From: Bacteroidales bacterium
Lineage (GTDB): Bacteria; Bacteroidota; Bacteroidia; Bacteroidales; JAGOPY01
Assembly (NCBI GenBank): GCA_030638325.1
Contig: DAOWEV010000048.1
Location: 1-26,480, forward strand
Reading direction: 5' to 3'
Length of the DNA stretch: 26,480 bases
The notes below the pieces were generated by a model. That model saw only the letters and a list, made by a program, of their open reading frames with translations, was not told where the DNA came from and made no database searches. This document shows positions 7,444 to 15,276 of the stretch, piece after piece. Positions within the stretch are counted from its first letter, which is position 1, and every line of letters starts with the position of its first letter. A program made the position numbers and the translations under genes.

Positions 7444-9057
7444 ATGAAGAAATTCTATCTCATATTGCTTTCCATACTTGGCGGAGTGATCCTCAGCCTG
7501 GGATGGCCGGTGAATGGATTTCCGGGGCTGTTGTTTTTGGGTTTTATTCCCTTTCTTTTCATTGAAGATCATATCCGGAAAAACCGTATGAAGTTTGGCC
7601 GGGTCAGTGTTTTTCTTTATACCTATCCTGGCTTTTTCACCTGGAACATCCTGACTACCTGGTGGATATGGAATTCTTCCATGGTTGGGGCCATCCTGGC
7701 ATTTATCCTGAATACCATGTTCATGTCACTCGTTTTTCATGCTTATCATATCAGCAGAAAACAGCTTTCTCACGGTCAGGGTTTCTTTATACTCGTATTC
7801 TATTGGATCACTTTTGAATACTTTCATCACAACTGGGACGGCACCTGGCCCTGGCTGAGTCTCGGTAACGGGCTGGCAGGCTACATTAAATGGATACAGT
7901 GGTATGAATATACCGGCATATTCGGCGGAACATTCTGGATCTTATCAGTAAACATACTGTTATACAAAGCATTAAAAGGGATGTTCTCAGGATGTTTTAC
8001 AAATAGAAAAATCTTGTTTAACGGACTGGGAGGTGTGCTGTTGTTCATTATACCGCTTATTATTTCCCTGATTATCTTTAATCGATACGAAGAAAAGTAC
8101 AATCCTGTGGATGTGATCGTGGTGCAGCCCAACATTGATCCATATACCGAGCAATATACGCTCCCGGTATTGACGATTATCGAAAAAAATCTGGATCTTG
8201 CCTCAGAAAAGCTGGATTCGAATGTAACATTTATTGTCAGTCCTGAATCTGCCATACCGGGGAAGATCTGGGAACACCAACTGGATTATTCTTTTGGTTT
8301 GAACAAGGTAAAGGCATTTTCCAGGCAATATCCGGGCCTGCAGATCGTCATTGGAGCTTCTACAGCAAGGGAATATGCGGAAGACGAGAAGCCTTCTGCC
8401 ACCGCCCGGAAGTTCAGTGATACAAATATTTATTATGATGCCTATAATACTGCCTTTTGTATCGATGCATCCGGGGATCTGCAGATATACCACAAATCGA
8501 AACTGACCCCGGCTGTCGAGAAGATGCCCTTTCCGGAACTTTTCAAACCGCTTGAAAGATTTGCCATAGACCTTGGGGGCCATGTCGGAAGCCTTGGTGT
8601 GGATAAGGAAAGGAAAGTGTTTACGAGGGAGCAGGACCACCTGAAGACAGCTCCTGTTATCTGTTATGAAACAGTGTTCGGGGAATACATGGCAGGGTAC
8701 ATCAGGAATGGAGCCCATCTCATTTTTGTGATCACCAACGACGGCTGGTGGGGCAATACACCCGGCCACCGGCAGCATTTCACTTTCTCTCAGATGAGGG
8801 CCATTGAAAGCAGGAGAAGCGTTGCCCGGTCGGCCAATACCGGCATCTCTGCCTTTATCAATCAGCGTGGAGAAGCCTTTCAGATGACGCAGTACTGGGT
8901 GCCTGCAGTGATCCGGCAGGAGATCAATGCCAACGACAAGATCACTTTTTATGTGAGATACGGTGATTATATTGCCAGGGTCTGTGGCTACGTAAGCGCG
9001 CTCCTGATCCTGATCACCATTTCACGGAATTTTATCAATAGAAAGCGAAAAACCTGA
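7444..9057 (+). CDS. lnt: Apolipoprotein N-acyltransferase
   Basis: This inner-membrane enzyme transfers an acyl chain to the N-terminal cysteine of lipoproteins, the last step of their maturation. It has 537 residues. The N-terminal half is hydrophobic, with about six membrane segments (for example 4-20, 27-40, 80-100, 112-126, 155-175, 195-214). A periplasmic carbon-nitrogen hydrolase domain follows, with catalytic E268 (SPESA), K351 (YHKSKL), E359 (AVEKMPF) and C407 (ICYE). A final membrane helix (about 512-528) and a basic tail end the protein. I use the ATG at 7444; an upstream TTG at 7429 would add five residues. The gene starts 21 bp after the EF-G stop. A TATCTTTG element at 7424-7431 overlaps that stop but lacks a good -33 box. 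Confidence 0.94.
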   Translation: MKKFYLILLSILGGVILSLGWPVNGFPGLLFLGFIPFLFIEDHIRKNRMKFGRVSVFLYTYPGFFTWNILTTWWIWNSSMVGAILAFILNTMFMSLVFHAYHISRKQLSHGQGFFILVFYWITFEYFHHNWDGTWPWLSLGNGLAGYIKWIQWYEYTGIFGGTFWILSVNILLYKALKGMFSGCFTNRKILFNGLGGVLLFIIPLIISLIIFNRYEEKYNPVDVIVVQPNIDPYTEQYTLPVLTIIEKNLDLASEKLDSNVTFIVSPESAIPGKIWEHQLDYSFGLNKVKAFSRQYPGLQIVIGASTAREYAEDEKPSATARKFSDTNIYYDAYNTAFCIDASGDLQIYHKSKLTPAVEKMPFPELFKPLERFAIDLGGHVGSLGVDKERKVFTREQDHLKTAPVICYETVFGEYMAGYIRNGAHLIFVITNDGWWGNTPGHRQHFTFSQMRAIESRRSVARSANTGISAFINQRGEAFQMTQYWVPAVIRQEINANDKITFYVRYGDYIARVCGYVSALLILITISRNFINRKRKT

Positions 9058-9066
9058 TTTAGTCAG

Positions 9067-9131
9067 AATTTTAAATTTTGGGCTAAGGCCCGGTTATTAT
9101 TCTTATTTTTTCTCCGCCCTAAAGGACGGAG
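9067..9131. repeat. Paired-hairpin intergenic element between convergent lnt and the third permease gene
   Basis: Two 7-bp words (AATTTTA, AATTTTG; 9067-9080) lead into a short hairpin GGGC-TAAG-GCCC (9080-9091), a T-rich spacer, and a second hairpin (CTCCGCCC, loop TAAA, GGACGGAG; 9112-9131) with one mismatch. The layout resembles repeated extragenic hairpin pairs I associate with Bacteroidota genomes. It could also serve as a weak two-way terminator between the convergent genes. Copy number cannot be judged from one window. Confidence 0.45.
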
Positions 9132-9156
9132 TTAGTTATTATATAAAACTTCGTTA

Positions 9157-11583
9157 TCATTCATACTTTATGGCATCTACCGGATTTCTGGAAGCTACCC
9201 GCAGGATGTGGTAACTGATAGACAACAAACCTATCAGGATGGCAATTATTCCGGCCAGGATAAATGAGGTCCAATGGATGATGTCGTGATAGATAAAGCT
9301 GTCATTGATCCAGATGTCAAGGCGCCACCAGGCGACAGGGACAGCAATAACAAAAGCGATCAGGATCAGTACCACAAACTCTCTGGAAAGCAATTGCAGG
9401 ATACTTTCTACGGATGCGCCAAGTATTTTCCGGATCCCTATTTCTTTGGTACGCTGCTCAGCAATAAAGGAAGACAGCCCCAACAGTCCAAGCAAGGCAA
9501 TGAAAATGGTCAGGATGGTGGCAATACGGAAAATAAGGCCTTGTTTCTCTTCTGCCTGGTACATTTCATCCATGCTTTGCTCTAAGTATTGATAGTCAAA
9601 AGGTCTTTTGGCCCCAAAATCATTCCATTTTTCTTCAATGAAGCCGAGGGTTTGCATTTTATTTTCCTCATTGATCCGAATCGATAAATAAAATCTGGGA
9701 ACCTGTGAAATGAAGAGGATCATTGGCTCAATCCTGTTATGCAGGGAAGTGAAATGAAAGTCCTTAACCACCCCTATCACTTTCATTGGTCTTCCGATGT
9801 TTCCCTCCAGGTCAATATTGTAACCGATCTTTTTTCCAATAGGATCGTCTTTCCAGCTTAACACTTTTACGCCGGCTTCATTGATGATTACCGCCGCTGT
9901 ATCATCGGTTCCCATTTTCTCATCAAAGTTGCGGCCTGTAACGATTTCCATGCCCATCACATCGATGTAATCGTAATCCACCTGTGCCAGGATCAATGCA
10001 CCCTCCGTCATCTTGTCTTCTTTTTCGACATACATTACCTGGATCCAGTTAATGTTTCCGGGTATTCCTGTAGAATTTGAAACACCGGCTATATTGGGAT
10101 TCTGTATGAGTTCCTCTTTAAAAGTCTCTACTTTACTTCTGAATGTTGAATCCTGCAATTCCAATACGATAAGGTTTTCTTTATCGAAGCCCAGATCTTT
10201 GTTTTTCATATAGCTTAGCTGATCTGAAACCACGATGGTTGCTATGATCATTACGATTGCGATAAAAAACTGGAGTACCACCAGGGCTTTCCTCATGATC
10301 CCGCTCTTTTTCCCGGATTTTGTAACGGTGCCTCTGAGCACTACGATCGGCCTGAATGAGGACAGGAAAAAGGCCGGATAACTACCTGATATAACACCAA
10401 TGAAACCCGTCATTAGAATTATTATGGCCAGCAGGGAAGGATCACTCCAGATATCAAAACTGAGAGATTTTCCGGATAATGTATTGAAATCAGGGAGCAG
10501 GATATAAACCACAACAATGGCTATGATCAAAGCCATAACAGCCAGCAGTACCGATTCACCAAGGAACTGCCTGATCAGTTGTGATCTGTATGCCCCGACC
10601 ACTTTACGCAAACCTACTTCCCGGGCCCGGTTTGCCGACCTCGCCGTAGCCATATTCATATAATTGATGGCAGCGATCAGCAGGATGAAAATCGCTACGG
10701 CTGAAAATATATATATATACGCCATATTGCCGGTAGGCTGCTCTGCCCCGAGGCCGGAACTGTAATGTGTTTCAGCGAGGGGTGTTGTCAGCAGGTCAAA
10801 GCTTGCGTTTATCTGATCCCCTAACGGTTTCATGTATTTCTCATAAAAAGAAGGGAATCGGTCATGGATTGCGGAAATATCTGAATTTTCATGCAGCAGG
10901 ATATAAGCATATAGGCCAATGTTCCAGAATGCTCCGGGCTCCACGCTGTTAAACTCTTCTGAGCCTATCTCTTCCTCTATTGTGGCATTGGAGATCAGGG
11001 CATCATATTTCAGGTGAGTGTTGTCAGGCAGGTTGGCGATGACCGCTGTAACTTTATAACTACGCCCACTACCTGATGTTATTAATTCGCCAAGCGGGTT
11101 GATGTCACCAAAGTATTTTTGAGCGAGCCTTTCTGTCAATACGATAGTTTTGGGCTCGGTCAATGCCTGTTCGGGGGCTCCATAAATGAATTTATGTGTA
11201 AAGACTTCAAAAATTGTAGAATCTGTAAAAAAGATGTTTTCTTCATAATATTCCTTGTCTTCATACTTCATGAGCGAATTGCCCGCTCCCTGTAGCCTGA
11301 CAAAAGTCTCTACCTCCGGGAATTCAAGCTTAAAGGCATAAGCCATGGGAACCGGTACGATAGCAAACTTTTCGTATTTACCGGCGATATTGAAATTGGA
11401 TTCCAGCCGGTGGATACGTTTATATTTCAGGTTTTGTTTATCGTAAGTCAGTTCATCTCTGAGAAAGAGAAAAATGAAGATGAAGGCTGCAATTCCAACG
11501 GAAAGCCCGATGATATTCAAGGCTGCATAAAACTTATTGCGGCTGATGTTTCGCAGGGCGCTGATGATATAGTTTTTGAACAT
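9157..11583 (-). CDS. MacB/FtsX-type ABC transporter permease (third permease of the cluster)
   Basis: This 808-residue inner-membrane protein has the two-half Bacteroidota FtsX layout. TM1 is at about 21-41, then a periplasmic MacB-PCD-like domain (42-285), three helices (about 286-306, 343-363, 384-404), a helix at 433-453, a second periplasmic domain (454-683), and three final helices (684-704, 735-755, 773-793). Both cytosolic coupling segments that contact the ATPase are present: REVGLRKVVGAYRSQLIRQF (321-340) and RTKEIGIRKILGAS (711-724). Proteins of this type use cytosolic ATP hydrolysis to work on periplasmic substrates rather than moving them through the bilayer. The gene is the most distal of the cluster, 112 bp after the ATPase gene. 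Its first coupling helix is closest to that of the permease at 15277. The substrate is unknown. Confidence 0.92.
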   Translation of the reverse strand: MFKNYIISALRNISRNKFYAALNIIGLSVGIAAFIFIFLFLRDELTYDKQNLKYKRIHRLESNFNIAGKYEKFAIVPVPMAYAFKLEFPEVETFVRLQGAGNSLMKYEDKEYYEENIFFTDSTIFEVFTHKFIYGAPEQALTEPKTIVLTERLAQKYFGDINPLGELITSGSGRSYKVTAVIANLPDNTHLKYDALISNATIEEEIGSEEFNSVEPGAFWNIGLYAYILLHENSDISAIHDRFPSFYEKYMKPLGDQINASFDLLTTPLAETHYSSGLGAEQPTGNMAYIYIFSAVAIFILLIAAINYMNMATARSANRAREVGLRKVVGAYRSQLIRQFLGESVLLAVMALIIAIVVVYILLPDFNTLSGKSLSFDIWSDPSLLAIIILMTGFIGVISGSYPAFFLSSFRPIVVLRGTVTKSGKKSGIMRKALVVLQFFIAIVMIIATIVVSDQLSYMKNKDLGFDKENLIVLELQDSTFRSKVETFKEELIQNPNIAGVSNSTGIPGNINWIQVMYVEKEDKMTEGALILAQVDYDYIDVMGMEIVTGRNFDEKMGTDDTAAVIINEAGVKVLSWKDDPIGKKIGYNIDLEGNIGRPMKVIGVVKDFHFTSLHNRIEPMILFISQVPRFYLSIRINEENKMQTLGFIEEKWNDFGAKRPFDYQYLEQSMDEMYQAEEKQGLIFRIATILTIFIALLGLLGLSSFIAEQRTKEIGIRKILGASVESILQLLSREFVVLILIAFVIAVPVAWWRLDIWINDSFIYHDIIHWTSFILAGIIAILIGLLSISYHILRVASRNPVDAIKYE

Positions 11584-11695
11584 AAGGCGAATTATTAATG
11601 GTTACTGGTTGCTGATTTCCTGATACACCCGCAGTATGAATTTTACTATTTGTTAACGGCAAACGGCATACTGAAGACTGCTTCTTTCAGCTTCC

Positions 11696-12382
11696 CTACT
11701 TAACGCTCTCTTTAATATTTTCCGTAATGATCTGCCCATCGTACAGCCTAACGATTCGCTGGCTATATTCGGCATCCCGCTGGGAGTGGGTTACAATGAC
11801 CAGGGTAGTACCTTGCTGGTTCAGGGCTTCAAGCATAGCCATCACCTCTTCACCATGAACTGAATCCAGGTTTCCTGTCGGCTCATCGGCCAGGATCAGC
11901 TTGGGTTTTGCGATCACAGCCCTGGCAACAGCTACCCTTTGCTGCTGGCCTCCGGAAAGCTGTAAGGGGAAGTGTTTTTTCCTGTGTAAGATCTGCATCT
12001 GTTCAAGTACCTCGTTAACCCTTCTTTTCCGCTCTGAAGCAGGCGTTCTGAGATAGATCAATGGTAGTTCCACATTTTCAAAAACGGTAAGCTCATCGAT
12101 CAGGTTAAAGTTTTGAAAAACAAAGCCAATGTTTTCTTTTCTCAATTTGGCTCTTTGCCTTTCCGAATGGCTGGACACTTCCGTATCCAAAAAATAATAC
12201 CTTCCCTCAGATGGGTTATCCAACAATCCCAGAATGTTCAGCAAGGTTGATTTCCCACAACCAGATGGCCCCATGATGGCTACAAACTCTCCTTGTTTTA
12301 TCTTAAAAGAAACTTTGTTCAAAGCCGTTGTTTCCACCTCATCGGTGCGGAAGATCTTGGTTAATTCAACTGTTTTAATCAT
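11696..12382 (-). CDS. LolD/MacB-type ABC transporter ATPase
   Basis: This 228-residue cytosolic ATPase powers the neighbouring permeases. Motifs in order are Walker A GPSGCGKST (38-46), Q-loop Q90 in VFQNFNL, signature LSGGQQQRVAVARA (142-155), Walker B LILADEPTGNLDS with catalytic E167, and H-loop H199 (IVTHSQ). The pattern EPTGNLDS and the short length place it with the LolD/MacB/FtsE group rather than importers. I use the ATG at 12382; a GTG at 12421 would add 13 residues not typical for the family. It is the only ATPase in a cluster with three permeases, so it probably serves all of them. It is separated from the DUF5916 gene upstream by 199 bp holding repeats, so it may have its own promoter; I see no clear one. 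Confidence 0.95.
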   Translation of the reverse strand: MIKTVELTKIFRTDEVETTALNKVSFKIKQGEFVAIMGPSGCGKSTLLNILGLLDNPSEGRYYFLDTEVSSHSERQRAKLRKENIGFVFQNFNLIDELTVFENVELPLIYLRTPASERKRRVNEVLEQMQILHRKKHFPLQLSGGQQQRVAVARAVIAKPKLILADEPTGNLDSVHGEEVMAMLEALNQQGTTLVIVTHSQRDAEYSQRIVRLYDGQIITENIKESVK

Positions 12383-12488
12383 AGCTTTTAGATTTATAGT
12401 TATTTGACGTTGTTTGTTCACTTAAGTTACTATGTAATTTCAAAATAAGTATCGAATTAAAACCACCATTGATGGGAATTAATTAACT

Positions 12489-12574
12489 GTTGCATGTTGC
12501 AGGTTGCATGTTGCATATTGTTAGTATTATCTCTAATTCTAATTCTTAATTCCTAATTCCTAATTCCTAATTCT
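12489..12574. repeat. Two heptanucleotide arrays upstream of the ATPase gene
   Basis: Four units of GTTGCAT/GTTGCAG run from 12489 to 12516. After 17 bases, six units of TAATTC(C/T), the first shortened by one base, run from 12534 to 12574. Both are exact or near-exact 7-bp periods but use different words. They fill much of the 199-bp gap between the DUF5916 stop and the ATPase start. Confidence 0.8.
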
Positions 12575-12581
12575 TTTGTGC

Positions 12582-15203
12582 TCAGAAGCTCAACCGGTAC
12601 GACACCTTTATCAAAAACACATCCTGGGGCCTGGTCTTAAAAAGATAGTCAAAGTCTTCACCGAGGTTGAAGTTGCCCGTTGATTTGTCTCCCTCTCTTC
12701 CCTGCGACCAGACAACAAAAATCGTTGAACCGGGGATGTATTCCCACCTGAGAACCAGGTTCGACCTGAATTCATAAAATTTGAAGTCCGGGTTCTCAAA
12801 GCTATAATTGGTAGTGCCATCCTGGTTTTCATCAATTTCATAGGTATTATCCGGTTCATTATAGGAAATCTCGCTTTCGGTAAATACATGATACTGATCG
12901 CTGAATTGATCAGCCATGGGATCAGTGATACGCTTATATTCCGAGTAATTACCGGCAAATATGAAAGGCTGCCCCCAGAACTGTATGGACAGGTCAGGTG
13001 TGATGCTCAGGTTGATCCTGAAATCGGCGCTGATCATCTCTTGATCGAGGCGAGCCAGCATATACCTGTCTTCACCGTCGTATTCTTCAGTTGTCACGTA
13101 CTGTATAGTCCTGTATGCTTTTTGATAGCCCGGTTCCAGGGATACCTGTAAGGATTTTAGTGGCCTCCATGATAATTCAGGATAAACTCCACCCCCCCTG
13201 TAGCTATGCTGGCCTCCCCAGTTAAAATGTGCAGAAAAATCAAAGACCAGCTTTTTTCTTTCATCCGTTTCAATGAAGAACCAGGTTCCTGAATTCCCCG
13301 GGAACCATATGGCAGGCCCGCCCCGGAGTTCTGACCTGCTTACCGATTTTGCACTAATGTTAAAGCCTGTTCCGAAGTACCAGTAATTTTTAAATTGCAT
13401 ATTGGTATTGATATTCCCTCCATTATACAGGTTCATGACAGAAAAATCCCATCCGGAATATTGATTGAAATTGATGTTCAGGCTGCGGAAGATACTGAAT
13501 GGCTCCCATATCCTGTAGCCACCCCATAACACTTGCTGGATCATATCTGCTTGTCGTAAATAGCCCATATCATTGAGTTCCAGGCCAGGCGTCCTCCATG
13601 AGAACCAACCCCCAAACCGCCAGTGCCCTCCCCCGATCTTGCCACCCTCGATGGTGCCCCCATTACCAAACAGTGTTGTGCGATTGGTGTCTAATTTTAA
13701 ATGAGGGGCATCAGGTCTTTGATAATACCGCCGAGAAGACTCCTGAAGCTCTGTAATAGATTCTTTGCTCCCTGCTACACGACTGAAGACCGAAGTAACA
13801 CTGAGATAGTAGTTTTTATCTCTCCAGAAATTTGTGAAGTCGAGTCCTCCCGTATAAGCTGAACGGGGGAGAAAATCAACCGAGCTATCGGCTATCATGC
13901 GGTTTGTAGCGGTAAACATGCCTCCGACAATGGTTTTCCCTTTCTTGAAATCCTTTTGCAGCCTGGTATTGAAATAATTGGTGAGCGGTTCTACTGTTTC
14001 TTTACTTCTTTCACCATTCAGATCAATGATTGCCTGCTCCCTGGATGTCATACTTTCAAGTATACCTACAGACCAGCCATTACGTGTTTTACCGGATAAC
14101 TTAAAAGCCCCGAGAATAGTCGTGTACTCAGGTTGTTTTATATACTCTCCATTTTCATCATCGGGATAATGATGTGGCTGGCGGCCTATTCTCCTGGAAT
14201 AAAACAAATTATCACTTGACAACTGTCCATTACCGCCTGTAAGTGGATAATCATAAATATTACTGCCTTCAATAAAAAACGGCCGTCTCTCTTCAAAAAA
14301 GGTTTCGAATGCGGTCAGGTTTACTTCCGAAGGATCAGCTTCTACCTGGCCGAAATCAGGATTGATGGCAAAGTTCAGGGTTAAATCGTTGGTGACAGCA
14401 ATTTTGCCATCCAGCCCGGCAGAATATCCAAAATCTCTTCCGGTCGCAAACGGGTTTCCTTCCTCTTTTTCATAGCTCCTGACATTGCCCATCACATAAG
14501 GGATCAATTCGATCTCTTTTTTAGGGTTGATATCCCGGATTCCGTTCAGGTCACCAAAAAGGCTCACCCACCCGGACGCTTCGACCGGAATAAACTGCCA
14601 GATCGAGTATTCTTCTTTTCTGAAAAGGGATCTCGAGACCTGCAAACCCCATACATGATCCTTTTCATCGGCAAACCTCAATTGCGTCAAAGGTATTTTC
14701 ATTTCAGCCACCCACCCTTCGGCATCCGATGTAACTTTAACATACCAGACAGGATCCCAGCTGAAGTCCATTTCATCGTCATTGGTTATACGCAGGTCCA
14801 TTTTTACACCGGCAGCACTCACGGCAAAGTTAAAGGATGTACGCCGGTCAAAGTAACTATCAATGGCGATAGCTACCCAGTCTCCCTCAATATCATCACG
14901 CCGGGTGAGCCGTTTTTCAATACTATCCGGAGCGGTATCATAGGCTCTGATAGCAACATAAAGATGATCATCATCAAACAATATCTTAAAGGCTGTTTCC
15001 TGTGAGGGGCTTTCACCTTCGTAAGGATCACGCTGTGTAAACTCTCCTCCCCATTCGGCCAGAGCCCATACCGACTCGGAGATTACGCCATCAATATCCG
15101 GAGGCTCTCCTTCCAGCCTCACAGAAGTATAGATACGGGTTTGTAACTGAGCCGATAAGGTCGTTAGTAACATGATGGTCAATATGATAAGCTTTCTGAG
15201 CAT
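12582..15203 (-). CDS. DUF5916 outer-membrane-type protein with N-terminal CBM9-like domain
   Basis: This 873-residue secreted protein starts with a signal peptide (MLRKLIILTIMLLTTLSA, cut near residue 18). A domain like carbohydrate-binding family 9 follows at about 25-235 (DIDGVISESVWALAEW early; WVAEMKIPLTQLRF later). The DUF5916 region starts with the family stretch at 280-312 (NPDFGQVEADPSEVNLTAFE, then FFEERRPFFIEG). The remaining ~550 residues show alternating aromatic and polar strands and the chain ends in Phe (YRLSF), as expected for an outer-membrane beta-barrel. No enzymatic motif is recognised. It lies 73 bp after the second permease gene inside the exporter cluster, which lacks any TolC-like gene. 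It may therefore be the outer-membrane part of the system, but this is inference. Confidence 0.85.
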   Translation of the reverse strand: MLRKLIILTIMLLTTLSAQLQTRIYTSVRLEGEPPDIDGVISESVWALAEWGGEFTQRDPYEGESPSQETAFKILFDDDHLYVAIRAYDTAPDSIEKRLTRRDDIEGDWVAIAIDSYFDRRTSFNFAVSAAGVKMDLRITNDDEMDFSWDPVWYVKVTSDAEGWVAEMKIPLTQLRFADEKDHVWGLQVSRSLFRKEEYSIWQFIPVEASGWVSLFGDLNGIRDINPKKEIELIPYVMGNVRSYEKEEGNPFATGRDFGYSAGLDGKIAVTNDLTLNFAINPDFGQVEADPSEVNLTAFETFFEERRPFFIEGSNIYDYPLTGGNGQLSSDNLFYSRRIGRQPHHYPDDENGEYIKQPEYTTILGAFKLSGKTRNGWSVGILESMTSREQAIIDLNGERSKETVEPLTNYFNTRLQKDFKKGKTIVGGMFTATNRMIADSSVDFLPRSAYTGGLDFTNFWRDKNYYLSVTSVFSRVAGSKESITELQESSRRYYQRPDAPHLKLDTNRTTLFGNGGTIEGGKIGGGHWRFGGWFSWRTPGLELNDMGYLRQADMIQQVLWGGYRIWEPFSIFRSLNINFNQYSGWDFSVMNLYNGGNINTNMQFKNYWYFGTGFNISAKSVSRSELRGGPAIWFPGNSGTWFFIETDERKKLVFDFSAHFNWGGQHSYRGGGVYPELSWRPLKSLQVSLEPGYQKAYRTIQYVTTEEYDGEDRYMLARLDQEMISADFRINLSITPDLSIQFWGQPFIFAGNYSEYKRITDPMADQFSDQYHVFTESEISYNEPDNTYEIDENQDGTTNYSFENPDFKFYEFRSNLVLRWEYIPGSTIFVVWSQGREGDKSTGNFNLGEDFDYLFKTRPQDVFLIKVSYRLSF

Positions 15204-15225
15204 GTTGCTTACTGGTTGTGCTTTT

Positions 15226-15246
15226 TTAAAGTTTAAAGTTCAGAGT
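15226..15246. repeat. Heptanucleotide array between the second permease and DUF5916 genes
   Basis: Three 7-bp units, TTAAAGT, TTAAAGT and TCAGAGT, occupy part of the 73-bp gap. No promoter is evident. Confidence 0.6.
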
Positions 15247-15276
15247 TTAAGAAACTGTTTAAAATATTTTACTGGT

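Noticed and set aside
6688..7572. 294-codon open frame on the minus strand
   Set aside because: It lies antisense over the EF-G gene and the start of lnt, and its translation has no domain features. It is a shadow of strongly coding plus-strand sequence.
8203..8778. 191-codon open frame on the minus strand
   Set aside because: It is fully antisense to the hydrolase domain of lnt, whose catalytic residues are all present on the plus strand.
12489..12574. CRISPR array
   Set aside because: The units are 7-bp tandem words without unique spacers, and no cas genes are nearby.
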